A model generated the notes under the pieces. The model was not told the DNA's origin, searched no databases, and was given only the letters and a program-made list of their open reading frames with translations. From Caldilineaceae bacterium (GTDB lineage: Bacteria > Chloroflexota > Anaerolineae > Caldilineales > Caldilineaceae), in assembly GCA_022823185.1 (NCBI GenBank), contig JAJDXQ010000046.1, positions 186,001 to 250,000 of the forward strand: a stretch of DNA of 64,000 bases. Direction: 5' to 3'. Of this stretch, positions 52,848 to 62,431 are shown one piece after another (position 1 is the first letter of the stretch; each line of letters begins with the position of its first letter). The position numbers and the translations under genes were made by a program.

Positions 52848-54152
52848 CTATGGTTTCGCGGCGCTGTGCAGGTCGCGTTGCCAGTCTTTGAACTCTTCTT
52901 CCAGGACTGCGGCGAGGGCCAGCACGATATCCTCGCGCCAGGGATGGGATACGATCTGCACGGCGACAGGGAGACCGTCGACGTCAGTTGCGACGGGCAG
53001 GACTGCGGCCGGGTAGCCGGTCAGGTTGAAGGGAACGGTGTAGTCGAAGCGCTGACGGTCTCGAGCGCCGATGGCGGGCGCGGTGCGGTGGACCGCCGGG
53101 CAGAGGATGGCGTCGTAGTAACGGATGTACTGGAGCATATTGGACCGGAACTGATCCCAGGCGTGGAGGAGCTCGACCACATCCTGCCCGCGCGTGCCCG
53201 CCATGCGGCGCCAGCCGCGGTCCAGGTCTCGGGCGCCGCCGACCAGATCAAGGGGACGATTCTCGACCACCTGTACGCCGGCGCGGGCGAGGGCCTGGGC
53301 GGACGCGCCCACCGCGTTGGCCACCGCCGAGGTGACAAGAGAGGAAGGATCATAGGGGAAGGATGCGATTGTCAGATCGCGCAGCGGCAGTTGGGCGGGA
53401 TCATAGAGGGGTTTGGCGGTGACGCCGCTGTCCACGTAGTCGGGCCCGGAGATGGTTCTCAGGGCAAGGAGAAGGTCTTCAACGCGGCGGGCCGCGGGCC
53501 CGATTTGCGTCCGCTGGTCGGTGAATCCGCCTGGCTGATTGTAGACGCCAGAGTTGGGGACGCGGCCCTGGGTCGGTTTGATGGCGGTGATGCCGCAGAA
53601 GGCCGCGGGCACGCGCATGCCGCCGCCGGTATCGGTGCCAAGGCCCAGGGGGGAGCCCCCCGCGGCGATCAGGGATGCTTCGCCGCCGCTGCTGCCGCCC
53701 GGAGAGCGACCGGCGATATGGGGATTACGGGTCTGACCGATCACTGCGTTCTCGGTGTCGGCTCCGCTGCCTGACGGCGGGCAGTTGGTCTTGGCGAGGA
53801 GAATTGCGCCGGCCTGCTTCATCCTGGCGACGACCGCGGCGTCGGTCCGGGCAACGGGTTGGTTGCGAATGCGCCGATCCAAGGGGCTCTGCAGCCCGGA
53901 GGTTGCGAAGGTGTCTTTCACAGTGAAGGGCAGGCCGTGCAAATGGCCCAGATCCTCTCCGCGGGCTTGACGCTCGTCGGCGCGTCGGGCCTGCTCGAGC
54001 GCGTCATCGGCGACTGCGGTCACGGCATTGAGTTGGGAATTTATGGATTCGATGCGGGCCAGAAAGGCCGCGACAACCTCCTGCGCGGAGAGTTCGCGAC
54101 TGTGTATCGCTTGTTGCAGCTGGGTGGCCGAGGCGGAACAGATCGTTTCCAT
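52848..54152 (-). CDS. Amidase-signature protein lacking the nucleophilic Ser
   Basis: 434 residues of the amidase signature family (GatA/FAAH type). Catalytic Lys79 is in FTVKDTF and the cis-Ser S154 in PGGSSGGEAS. The nucleophile, normally the Ser of GTDxGGSIR, is replaced: GTDTGGGMR, Gly178, codon GGC at 53619-53621. All other family segments are intact (VPAAFCGITAIKPTQGRV). It is therefore either a non-hydrolytic homologue or a recent loss (one base from AGC). It faces the sulfatase gene across 192 bp. Confidence 0.88.
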   Translation of the reverse strand: METICSASATQLQQAIHSRELSAQEVVAAFLARIESINSQLNAVTAVADDALEQARRADERQARGEDLGHLHGLPFTVKDTFATSGLQSPLDRRIRNQPVARTDAAVVARMKQAGAILLAKTNCPPSGSGADTENAVIGQTRNPHIAGRSPGGSSGGEASLIAAGGSPLGLGTDTGGGMRVPAAFCGITAIKPTQGRVPNSGVYNQPGGFTDQRTQIGPAARRVEDLLLALRTISGPDYVDSGVTAKPLYDPAQLPLRDLTIASFPYDPSSLVTSAVANAVGASAQALARAGVQVVENRPLDLVGGARDLDRGWRRMAGTRGQDVVELLHAWDQFRSNMLQYIRYYDAILCPAVHRTAPAIGARDRQRFDYTVPFNLTGYPAAVLPVATDVDGLPVAVQIVSHPWREDIVLALAAVLEEEFKDWQRDLHSAAKP

Positions 54153-54344
54153 TGGAAGTATCCTACCTCACCAGGGGGCTGGTATCAACCGGAACTGGTC
54201 GCTCAGACTATCGTTTTTGCGGCTGTTTGGCCCTAGAATAGGGAGGGGGCCATCGGGGAGGGGAAAAGTCCACTTGCGCACACGGCTTCATAGTCGTATT
54301 CTGTAGGTGTCCTTGGGCCTGGGATTTCAATAGGGGAATCAACC

Positions 54345-55850
54345 ATGCCGCGACCCAATGTACTTTTCCTCTTTTCCGACGAACACAGCTATCGATGTTT
54401 GAGTTTGCTTGACAGTCAGACCGGGGAACCGGTGCATACGCCTGTGCTGGACGGCCTGGCGGAACAGGGCGCGTATTTCAGCAACGCCTACTGCCAGTCT
54501 CCGCTATGCACGCCTTCCCGCATCTGCCTTCTGACCGGGCGGTCGCCGATGACCAGCGGCGGCTGGGCCAATGGCTCATATCTGAGACCGGAACTTCCCA
54601 CGATCGCCTCGGTGTTCGGCGATGCCGGATATGCGACATGCCTGGTGGGCAAGATGCATTTGGGGGGGACAAATCAGATGGCCGGGTTCGGGCACAGGCC
54701 TTACGGCGATTTGACGGGCGGGGCTGGGCACCAGCGGGACCCCTTGTCCAAGCGGGAGGGGGGCTTTACAATGCGCAGCCGGACGGCGGATGCGGGCGTC
54801 ACCGAGATCCCCGAGGGGGCGCTACAGGAGCAGGTGATCGTTCGGGAAACGGTCGCGTTTCTGCGCGAGCACGCCGCGGCCCAGCCAGACACGCCCTGGC
54901 TTTTGTGCGCGTCCTTCAGCCGGCCGCATTTTCCGCTGACCGCGCCAGGTCGTTTCTTCAACCGTTACTGGCCGCAGGGGGTAACCCGACCGAAGGTAGA
55001 GCGAACCGGCGATACGGCTTTTCACCCGATGACGGTTGGCATGGCCGAGGGATTCCGCACGGAGGAGGTGTCTGAAGCGGAGATGTTGAAGGCCAGGGCA
55101 GCCTACTTTGCCTGCGTCGACTATTTGGACGAGATTCTCGGTGATCTCCTGTCAATGATGGAATCCAGCGGCCTGCTGGAAGACACGATCGTGGTCTATA
55201 CTTCGGACCATGGCGAGATGGCGGGCGAGCACGGCATGTGGTGGAAGAATTCCTGGCACGAAGCCGCGGCCAGAGTTCCGTTGATCATACAGACTCCATC
55301 GCAGCGCAGAGGGGACAGCGCGGGCACGCGTGTTGATACGCCGGTCAGCCTGGCAGACGTGTTTCCGACGCTGTGCGGCCTGGCCGGCATGGCGCCGCCG
55401 GAGGGTTTAGAGGGGCGTGATCTTTCAGATGCGGCGACGCAGGGCGCGTCGTTGGCGCCGGAGCCCGTGTTTGTGGACAATCCGCTCCCGCGCTGGGGGG
55501 AGGGCTGTGAGAATCGGGTTGTGCGGCTGGGTCAGTATAAGTTCGTTCGTTTTCGCGGGGTGGGTCCGCATCTCCTATTTGATCTGAGCGCCGATCCGAT
55601 GGAGCAGCGTAACTTGATGGAGAGCGGCACAGAGGAAGAGATGGCGGTCGGGCGGCAGTTGAAGGCGCTTGTAGACGGGACCTGGGACTTCGACGCGGCG
55701 GAGGCGCAGCGCCGGCTGGATGAGGAGGCGCTGCGGCGCAATTCTCTGGGGGAGGAGGCCCGCGGGCAGGGCAATTGCTATCGGATGCCGGACGGGCGCA
55801 TTGTGGCCGCGGACACGCCGCTATACGAACCGAGGGTCATCGCAGTGTAG
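54345..55850 (+). CDS. Sulfatase (type I, Cys-type)
   Basis: 501 residues. The formylglycine motif C55-T-P-S-R with LLTG is complete. The metal site has SDEH at residues 11-14 and YTSDHGEMAGEHGMWWKNSWHE. No signal peptide, so it acts inside the cell. Such enzymes desulfate glycans or aromatic or alkyl sulfates; substrate unknown. The extra C-terminal 60 residues (RRLDEEALRRNSLGEEARGQGNCYRMPDG) are typical for arylsulfatase/choline-sulfatase-like proteins in catabolic islands. Confidence 0.93.
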   Translation: MPRPNVLFLFSDEHSYRCLSLLDSQTGEPVHTPVLDGLAEQGAYFSNAYCQSPLCTPSRICLLTGRSPMTSGGWANGSYLRPELPTIASVFGDAGYATCLVGKMHLGGTNQMAGFGHRPYGDLTGGAGHQRDPLSKREGGFTMRSRTADAGVTEIPEGALQEQVIVRETVAFLREHAAAQPDTPWLLCASFSRPHFPLTAPGRFFNRYWPQGVTRPKVERTGDTAFHPMTVGMAEGFRTEEVSEAEMLKARAAYFACVDYLDEILGDLLSMMESSGLLEDTIVVYTSDHGEMAGEHGMWWKNSWHEAAARVPLIIQTPSQRRGDSAGTRVDTPVSLADVFPTLCGLAGMAPPEGLEGRDLSDAATQGASLAPEPVFVDNPLPRWGEGCENRVVRLGQYKFVRFRGVGPHLLFDLSADPMEQRNLMESGTEEEMAVGRQLKALVDGTWDFDAAEAQRRLDEEALRRNSLGEEARGQGNCYRMPDGRIVAADTPLYEPRVIAV

Positions 55851-56113
55851 GATTCGGGCCGAGATCGGGCCGGATGCACACTGGGCCGTTGTGGAGGAAG
55901 GAGGCAGAAATCTGACATCAGGACCGGACTGCAGCGTGCTGGCCGGGCGCATGTTCGCAGGACCGAGTTATTCACTTCAGCGCCCAGTTGGGGCGAGGGG
56001 GCTCGCGGCAGTGATGGTATCCTGAGAGTAGCAATTATTTTGATGCATGGGAATGTGACTTGGGACGACTTTGAGGGGCGTGCTTCGGGGTTTTCTGTCT
56101 AAAGGAGGCAAGA
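55851..56113. other. Intergenic region before the kinase-like gene
   Basis: 263 bp. No gene seen. It carries a good Shine-Dalgarno (AAAGGAGG) for the next gene at its end. Confidence 0.4.
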
Positions 56114-56737
56114 ATGACCGTTGTTACAATTTCCCGCGAACTGGGTTCAAGAGGCACGCGCATTGCCGAGGCAGTCGGGCATGAGTTGAACGCCCCATGT
56201 ATCGATAAGGAAGTCCTTGCAGAGATGGCGAGGCAGGCCGGTGTTGAGGTCGAGGTGATCGTTGAGGCGGAGGAGAAGCTGATGTCGCGCGCCGGCGTTG
56301 TCAGCCAGGAGATGCGCTCGTTGTTCTCGGCTGATCCGAATCGCCGGAACAGGCCGATGAATCAGGAAACGTATGTGGAAGGGATGAAGAACGCGATTCG
56401 GGCGCTGGCTGAAAGGGGAAACGTCGTTTTTGTCGGGCGGGGAACGCAGTTGATTCTGGAAGACCATCCGACCGCGCTTCACGTCCATCTGTTCGCGGCG
56501 CCGAAGGTCCGGGCAGGCCGAATTCAGCGGCGTCGGGGCATGGCGGAGATTGGCACAGCAGAGCGAATCATTGGTCTGGCGGACGAGCAAAGGCGCAACT
56601 GGTATCAGAGATTCTTCACCAGCGCGGACTGGAAGAACAGCCGGCACTATCATCTGATGCTGGACACCGGGCGCATTCCCGAGGCAACGGCGGTTGCGCT
56701 GATTGTGCATGCCGCCCGGACTGCAAGGCCCGATTGA
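56114..56737 (+). CDS. Cytidylate kinase-like protein
   Basis: 207 residues. The N-terminal TISRELGSRGTRIAEAVGHEL is the modified P-loop of the cytidylate kinase-like family (Cytidylate_kin_2), followed by NVVFVGRGTQLIL. RIQRRRGMAEIGTAERI contributes lid arginines. Distinct from standard Cmk; the phosphoacceptor is unknown. AAAGGAGG precedes the ATG. The SH3b lipoprotein gene starts 12 bp after. Confidence 0.88.
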   Translation: MTVVTISRELGSRGTRIAEAVGHELNAPCIDKEVLAEMARQAGVEVEVIVEAEEKLMSRAGVVSQEMRSLFSADPNRRNRPMNQETYVEGMKNAIRALAERGNVVFVGRGTQLILEDHPTALHVHLFAAPKVRAGRIQRRRGMAEIGTAERIIGLADEQRRNWYQRFFTSADWKNSRHYHLMLDTGRIPEATAVALIVHAARTARPD

Positions 56738-56748
56738 GGGGTAATTCC

Positions 56749-58185
56749 ATGAGTCAACAGGGACAAAAGATGCGTGTAGCCTCTGGGTCGGAGCTGCCTG
56801 ACAGAGAGGGGAGGGGATTGCGGCGCGTGTCACGGCCGGCTGGGGCGATGCTGGCGGTCCTGATTCTGGCGATTGGCCTGGTTGGCGCATGCAACCGGCA
56901 AGGCAGCGAAGAGAGCCCGCCCGAACAGGCGCCGACGAATACGGCCATACCTCTTGTATCCACGAGTACCAGCACGGCCATGCCACCACCGGCAACGTCG
57001 ACGGCAACTGCGCAGCCGACGGAGACGGTGTCACCGACGCCGACGCCTTTAATACTGGCGACCGCCACGGCCACTGCGACGGGCGCAGCCATGGAAGAGC
57101 CCTCTGGCAGTGAAGCGATCGTTACGGTTCAGGGCGACATGAACGTGCGGAGCGGGCCCGGAATCGATGCTGAGAGAATCGGGGGGGCGACGGCGGGAGA
57201 GGAGTTCGTGATCACAGGCCGGAGCGAGGACGGCGAGTGGTGGCAGATCGACTATAGCGGTGAGACCGGCTGGATATACGCGCCGTTTGTTCTTGCCGCC
57301 AATGCAGAAAATGTACCCATCGCAGGGGGTTCATCGGTCGGAACGGCCCCGCCTGCAGAGACGGGGCAGGAACCGGAGGTTGGGACTGCAACCATTCTCG
57401 AAGACGTGAACGTGCGCCGTGGCCCGAGCACGGAGGAGGAGCGAATCGGCGGCGCATATTCAGGGCAGGAATATGTGATCACAGGCAAGAACGGGGACGG
57501 AGACTGGTGGCAGATCGATTTCGAGGGCCAGGCTGGGTGGGTCTATGGGGAATTCGTGACGGCAACAAACGGGTCGAATGTCCCGGTCGTGGACAGCGCG
57601 CAGGAGGAGGACCCTGCTCCTGAAGCGAGCGCGCCAAACGGTGAAACGGCCGGGCAAGGCGAAGCCACGGTCATTCTGCTCGGGGAAATGAATATACGAA
57701 GCGGGGCAGGCACCGATTACGATGTGATCGGTACCGCCGCGGCCGGACAGGAGTTTGTCATCACGGGGAAGAACAGTACGGAGGACTGGTGGCAGATTGA
57801 ATATGAAGGGCAGAGCGGGTGGCTGTACGCCCCATTTGTGGTGGCATCCAATGCGGAAGCGGTGCCCGTGGCCAACGCGACGCCGGTTCCTTCAGGCCCC
57901 GAATCGTCGCCGACGACGGCAAGTCCTTTGGAGCCGGGAGCGCCCGCGGTAACGTTTGCCGGGGAGATCAACGTGCGGACGGGGCCGGGCACGGTATATC
58001 CGGTGATTGGCGGGTCGTCGACGGGACAACAGTTTGCGATTACCGGCAAGAATCCCGAGGGGGATTGGTGGCGGATTGACTATTACGGCCAAGCCGGCTG
58101 GGTTGACGCGTCGCTTGTAACCGCTACCAATGCCGAGAACGTGGAGGTAGCGAACGTCATCCCGGCCCCGCCTGCCGACAGTTAA
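56749..58185 (+). CDS. Lipoprotein with four SH3b domains
   Basis: 478 residues from ATG 56749 (GAGGGG upstream). After a long basic n-region a hydrophobic stretch ends in a lipobox VGAC, Cys48. A Thr/Pro/Ala-rich linker leads to four bacterial SH3 domains (about 125-190, 215-280, 305-370, 395-475). Each starts N(V/I)R(S/R/T)G(P/A)G and contains ITGKN..GDWWQIDYEGQAGW. Linkers are Pro-rich. SH3b domains bind cell-wall peptides, so this is likely envelope-attached. No enzymatic domain is present. Confidence 0.9.
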   Translation: MSQQGQKMRVASGSELPDREGRGLRRVSRPAGAMLAVLILAIGLVGACNRQGSEESPPEQAPTNTAIPLVSTSTSTAMPPPATSTATAQPTETVSPTPTPLILATATATATGAAMEEPSGSEAIVTVQGDMNVRSGPGIDAERIGGATAGEEFVITGRSEDGEWWQIDYSGETGWIYAPFVLAANAENVPIAGGSSVGTAPPAETGQEPEVGTATILEDVNVRRGPSTEEERIGGAYSGQEYVITGKNGDGDWWQIDFEGQAGWVYGEFVTATNGSNVPVVDSAQEEDPAPEASAPNGETAGQGEATVILLGEMNIRSGAGTDYDVIGTAAAGQEFVITGKNSTEDWWQIEYEGQSGWLYAPFVVASNAEAVPVANATPVPSGPESSPTTASPLEPGAPAVTFAGEINVRTGPGTVYPVIGGSSTGQQFAITGKNPEGDWWRIDYYGQAGWVDASLVTATNAENVEVANVIPAPPADS

Positions 58186-58332
58186 GAGAAGGTTCTGCCA
58201 TGGACGCGCGGGGATGTGCTTGGGGACCTAGAGTTTACTGTTCGCGGCCAAGGGCTGGACGCCGGCGCCTGTGCGCGGCTGAGGCGAAACCGGAGAGGTT
58301 GTACAGTGACGGCCAGAGGATTGTTGAAGCCG

Positions 58333-59898
58333 CTACTGGTTGAAGCGCAGTGACCTGCCCGGAAGGTCGGGTCCGGTGAAATCGACGGGCGCGCCGCTGC
58401 GGATGACGGGTTCTCCGTTCACGATCACGTCGCCGACGCCGTCTGACAGCTGATGCGGCTGCGAGAAGGTAGCGTTGTCCTGGATCGCGTCGGGATCGAA
58501 GATGACCAGGTCGGCGAAGCAGCCTTGACTCACTTTGCCGCGGTCTTTGAGGCCGAAGCGGGCGGCGGGGGCGCCGCTCAGTTTCCAGACGGCGTCTTCG
58601 AGCGAAAACAGTCCCTTGCGCACGCACGACCCCAGTAGGCGCGCCGCGGAACCGTACTGGCGGGGGTGGATGACGCCGCCTTCGTGGTAGACCCCGTCGG
58701 TACCGATCAAGTGGTTTTCGTGGGCGAGAAATGGCTCGACATACCGGTCATCGCCCTGAAAGAAGACGAGCAGCACAGCCAGATTTTCTTCGATCAGGAG
58801 ATCGCAAAGGGCGTCCTGCGGCTCCTTTCCCACTTCCTCAATATACTCAGCCAGGGTTTTGCCCAGGTAGATACTGTTTTCCTTGCCTGGCAGCCAGGCG
58901 ATCCTGATTGCATTCATATCCGGGGCGTAGACCTGCAGGCTGCGGCGAATGTGGGCGCGCATTGCAGGATCGCGGAGCCTGGGCACTGCGGCCAGGGGTC
59001 CGTCATGCCAGATTTCGTAAGGCAGGAGATAGTTGAGCATCGTTGACCCGGGCAGATAGGGATAGACGTCGAAGGAGAAATCAACCTCATGGACCGCGAC
59101 CTGATCGACGTAGGCAAGAATGGCCTCGGTATCGGCGTCGCTGGCGGCCTTGAGATGGGAGATGTGTACGGGTACGCCGGCGCGCCGACCGATCTCGACT
59201 GCCTCCTTGAGGGCGGGCAAAGTCCCTTGCTTGTAGCGCATATGGGTGGCGTACAGGCCCCGGGCGGCGGCCATGGGCAGGCAGGCGGCGACCAGCTCGT
59301 CGGTGGAGGCGAAGCACTGGGCCGCGTAGTCGAGGCCGGTTGAGAGTCCGCAGGCGCCCTCTTGCATTCCTTGCTCCACCTGTAGCTGGATCTGTTGCAT
59401 CTGCGAGTCGTCGGGCGGGGACGGCCCCCAGCCGCAGATCAGTGTGCGCACGTTGGCGTAGGGAATCTGGGCGATCGCGTTTTGCGCGTTGCGCCGGTGG
59501 AGGAGGGCCATGTAGTCGCCAAGTGTTTCCCAGCCAGTGTAGTCCTGCATGCGGAGGGCGTTCAGGCCGCGCATGTAGTAGAGCCAGTCGCGGGCCGTCT
59601 CGCGGCTGACCGGCGCGTAGGAGATGCCGTCTGCCATAATCACTTCTGTCGTGAAGCCCTGGGTGGTTTTGCTGACCAGGTGGGGCTTCCGCAGGAGCCA
59701 GCCGTCGGAATGGTTGTGGGCGTCGACGAAACCGGGCGCGACGACTCTGTTGGCGGCGTGGATGATATGGTCTGCGTCGGCGCCGCTCAGGTCACCGACG
59801 GCGGCGATTCTGTCGCCGCGGATGCCCACGTCCGCGCGCCGGCGTTTCGCGCGGGAGCCGTCTATGACCGTGCCGCCTGCTACAACTGTATCGAACAC
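58333..59898 (-). CDS. N-acyl-D-amino-acid deacylase (D-aminoacylase family)
   Basis: 521 residues; GTG 59898 lies 8 nt after GAGGGAGA. The zinc-site motif is VDAHNHSD (near 64-71), with HISHLKAA and HPRQYGS further on. FDTVVAGGTVIDG opens the protein and VIVNGEPVIRSG closes the small composite domain. It hydrolyses N-acyl-D-amino acids or dihydropyrimidine-type substrates (amidohydrolase superfamily). It shares the strand with the nitrilase and other catabolic genes. Confidence 0.92.
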   Translation of the reverse strand: MFDTVVAGGTVIDGSRAKRRRADVGIRGDRIAAVGDLSGADADHIIHAANRVVAPGFVDAHNHSDGWLLRKPHLVSKTTQGFTTEVIMADGISYAPVSRETARDWLYYMRGLNALRMQDYTGWETLGDYMALLHRRNAQNAIAQIPYANVRTLICGWGPSPPDDSQMQQIQLQVEQGMQEGACGLSTGLDYAAQCFASTDELVAACLPMAAARGLYATHMRYKQGTLPALKEAVEIGRRAGVPVHISHLKAASDADTEAILAYVDQVAVHEVDFSFDVYPYLPGSTMLNYLLPYEIWHDGPLAAVPRLRDPAMRAHIRRSLQVYAPDMNAIRIAWLPGKENSIYLGKTLAEYIEEVGKEPQDALCDLLIEENLAVLLVFFQGDDRYVEPFLAHENHLIGTDGVYHEGGVIHPRQYGSAARLLGSCVRKGLFSLEDAVWKLSGAPAARFGLKDRGKVSQGCFADLVIFDPDAIQDNATFSQPHQLSDGVGDVIVNGEPVIRSGAPVDFTGPDLPGRSLRFNQ

Positions 59899-59946
59899 GT
59901 AGACATTCTCCCTCAAAGCTGGATACGGGGATTGTGCGCAGCTAAA

Positions 59947-60786
59947 CTAAGCGGTTTCCTGCTGGCGAACTCTTTGCAACGTCCGCTGGTAACGCCGATC
60001 CATCTCAGGTTTTTGGGCTGCGAGATAGTTTTGCTCGGCCATGCGCGCTGTTTCGGGGCCCGGCGCCACCGGAATGTCGACGACGCCATAGGTGATCTGA
60101 TCGTTTCCCCATTGGTAGGCGCAGATTTCACCCTTGCTGATGATGAGATTCATGCCCACGTTGGCCTCGACGATAGGAACGCCGTTCTCCCTGGCCCTGG
60201 CCAGCACGGCCTGGTTCTGCTCTTTGGTCTTGCTTCCATAGGAGGGAATGAGGATGATGCGCGCGCCGTCGAGAACGAGGGCGCGAACGATATCCGGGTT
60301 CCAGCGGTCGTTGCAGATAACGAAGCCGGCGCGGCCAATGGGTGTATCGAAGGCGCGAAGGCGGTGGCCGACGCGGTTGAAGTGCCAGGAGGAATGGGTG
60401 CCCTCCGCCAGCTGGACCTTGTGGTAGCGGCCACAAATCTCGCCCTCCTGGTCGAGAAAGAGTGCGCAGTTGTAGGCTTCATCGCCGATCCGTTCGGCGA
60501 ATCCGAAGGCGAGGCAGGTGTTGAGTGTGCGGGCCAGCTTCTGGAAGCGGCGGATAAAGGGGCCGTCGATGGGTTCGGCCACTTCGATCAGGGCCTCGGC
60601 GCTGGCGCGTCCCTCGACGACGTCCATCACAACGTAGCCTTCGAGCGCGCCCTCGGTGATCAGGATCATGCGCGGGTCCTCCCGAGCGGCCTCCACAAAC
60701 AGCTCTTCCATTCTGTGGGCATTGTACTCTTTGTCCCACTTGGCGGGTCGATAGGAGATGGCGGCTACTTTGACGCTTTCATACAT
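59947..60786 (-). CDS. Carbon-nitrogen hydrolase (nitrilase superfamily)
   Basis: 279 residues. Catalytic triad E45 (TEGALEGY), K123 (GRYHKVQL) and C158 (VICNDRWNPD). Typical four-layer alpha-beta sandwich. It hydrolyses an amide, carbamoyl group or nitrile; specificity not predictable. It lies 48 bp upstream of the D-aminoacylase gene and just after the propeller hydrolase-like gene, so an operon is likely. Confidence 0.92.
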   Translation of the reverse strand: MYESVKVAAISYRPAKWDKEYNAHRMEELFVEAAREDPRMILITEGALEGYVVMDVVEGRASAEALIEVAEPIDGPFIRRFQKLARTLNTCLAFGFAERIGDEAYNCALFLDQEGEICGRYHKVQLAEGTHSSWHFNRVGHRLRAFDTPIGRAGFVICNDRWNPDIVRALVLDGARIILIPSYGSKTKEQNQAVLARARENGVPIVEANVGMNLIISKGEICAYQWGNDQITYGVVDIPVAPGPETARMAEQNYLAAQKPEMDRRYQRTLQRVRQQETA

Positions 60787-60837
60787 GGCAATTTCCTTTT
60801 GATAAGTGACCTTCGTTCGCGGGCTGTCGTTCGGGGC

Positions 60838-62301
60838 TCAGTTTCCCGCTCTGGCCAGGTATGCGGCATACAGCCTGATATCTTCCACACGGACACCGGA
60901 AAAGTTGAGACGGAGGCGGACCGGGCCGTGTTCGCATGGCAGGGTTGCACGGTCCTTCCAGGTGACTGGCTGCGCCAAGCCGGATGAGTTCGGCGCGACG
61001 CAGTCCGTTTCCGTGAATCCGGCAATTGGCTCAAGGCGTTCGCTTACGACTTCAGCGGATACTGCGCTGTACTCGCCAATCCCATCGACATTGAGTGTTA
61101 GCTGCGCGTCAGCGCCGTCCAGATCGATTGGCGCTGAAATCACGTGGGCGCCCTGACCAGTCCCCATGCGCGCGGCGGGAAATGGCCGAAAGTAGCCGAG
61201 CCGGTCGCGGGGCCAACTGGCGACGCGAACGCCGTCACTGCTCTGTTCCGGCCAGGGCGCGTACCAGAATAGCGTTTCGTCGCCGACCTGTTCGAAGCCC
61301 TGCCCCTGGATCAGGGCCGGATAGTTGACCAGAGTATGGCCAAAGGGCAACTCCTGCCAGCCGTCCTCTGCCGCGGAAACGATGGGGTAATCGGGAACCG
61401 GCTCGCGGTAGTGCAGGGCATCGTTGCTGACGGCGAGGCCGAGGTCCATGGTGACAAGACGGCGGTCGTTGGACGGGTGGCCGTTCCACATGCCGTAGAA
61501 GCCGACGATCACATTGCCGCGATTCCAGAGGCTGGCGCCGAGGTGAATCTGCTCGCCGGCGCTGCTGCCGGCTACTGGTGAGCGGGGCGTGACGTTCGAA
61601 CGGCGCATCCCCAGGCAGGAGGCTTGCGACCAGTTTTCGAAGTCGTAGGAGATGTGGGACACCAGCTGCCGAACGCCGCCGGCATGTGATCCGCCCTGGC
61701 CGCACACGTAGTAGCAGCCGTTGTGGCGCGTTCCGCCCGCCATCTCCAGCCAGGATCCGACCGGATTGGACGGGGATTCGCGCCAGGTCAATCCGTCGGC
61801 GCTAAAGGCTGAGGCGAACCGGCTCTTGTATTTGCGCGATTGAAAGAGCATTTTGAAACGACGATCGGGGTGGGCATCGTCGGGGTCGTGGTAGACGACG
61901 CAGCTTTGGACGTGGTGGGCGCCCTGGTTGAGATCGACGAGATTATTGTGTCGGTTGCCGTTATACGCAACCAGCCCCAGGTCCGGTTTGCGCCAGTTGT
62001 AGCCGTCGGCGCTGACGGCCAGGCAGACGCGCTCGAACCAGCCGGCGTCCTTGCCCTGGCCGAGATACCACATCCAGAGCTCATCGCCGACGCGGTGGAC
62101 AGTGCCGTAGTAGACGACGCGTTCGCTGTCGGGCGCGCCGTCATTGCCTAGCGCCACTGCGATGCGGGTCTGTCCGCAGGGCGTCATGTGGCCCTCGAGG
62201 TGGAGCTCCACGCCGCATTGGAGCGGCAGGCTGTGGTCGTCGAAGGGGAAGAGAACGATTTCGTTGAGGTGCTGGCACGGTCCGCCGTTCTCAATAAGCA
62301 T
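60838..62301 (-). CDS. Five-bladed propeller glycoside hydrolase-like protein
   Basis: 487 residues with repeated blade motifs of GH32/43/62-type propellers: LWMWYLGQGKDAG, LAVSADGYNWRKPDLG, FSADGLTWRES, GLAVSNDALHYREP. No export signal. It is related to the protein entering at the window's right end, which has SRDTVAWTRW and YGMVYTDG. Catalytic acids cannot be placed with certainty. A C-terminal beta-sandwich (about 390-487) follows. Function beyond a carbohydrate-related role is unknown. Confidence 0.8.
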   Translation of the reverse strand: MLIENGGPCQHLNEIVLFPFDDHSLPLQCGVELHLEGHMTPCGQTRIAVALGNDGAPDSERVVYYGTVHRVGDELWMWYLGQGKDAGWFERVCLAVSADGYNWRKPDLGLVAYNGNRHNNLVDLNQGAHHVQSCVVYHDPDDAHPDRRFKMLFQSRKYKSRFASAFSADGLTWRESPSNPVGSWLEMAGGTRHNGCYYVCGQGGSHAGGVRQLVSHISYDFENWSQASCLGMRRSNVTPRSPVAGSSAGEQIHLGASLWNRGNVIVGFYGMWNGHPSNDRRLVTMDLGLAVSNDALHYREPVPDYPIVSAAEDGWQELPFGHTLVNYPALIQGQGFEQVGDETLFWYAPWPEQSSDGVRVASWPRDRLGYFRPFPAARMGTGQGAHVISAPIDLDGADAQLTLNVDGIGEYSAVSAEVVSERLEPIAGFTETDCVAPNSSGLAQPVTWKDRATLPCEHGPVRLRLNFSGVRVEDIRLYAAYLARAGN

Positions 62302-62431
62302 CAGACATTCCTGGCTATTCCGATTTGCGTTGCTGGCTCAGGATAGGGAAGAGGCAGGCTGCCACTGTAGCCGTGTCGACATGGAGCATGACTCGGTCCG
62401 GGACTAGAGCGCCCTGCTCTCACCATCCCCC

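Noticed and set aside
59395-60987. Plus-strand open frame of 530 codons
   Set aside because: Antisense to D-aminoacylase and nitrilase genes with clear catalytic residues.
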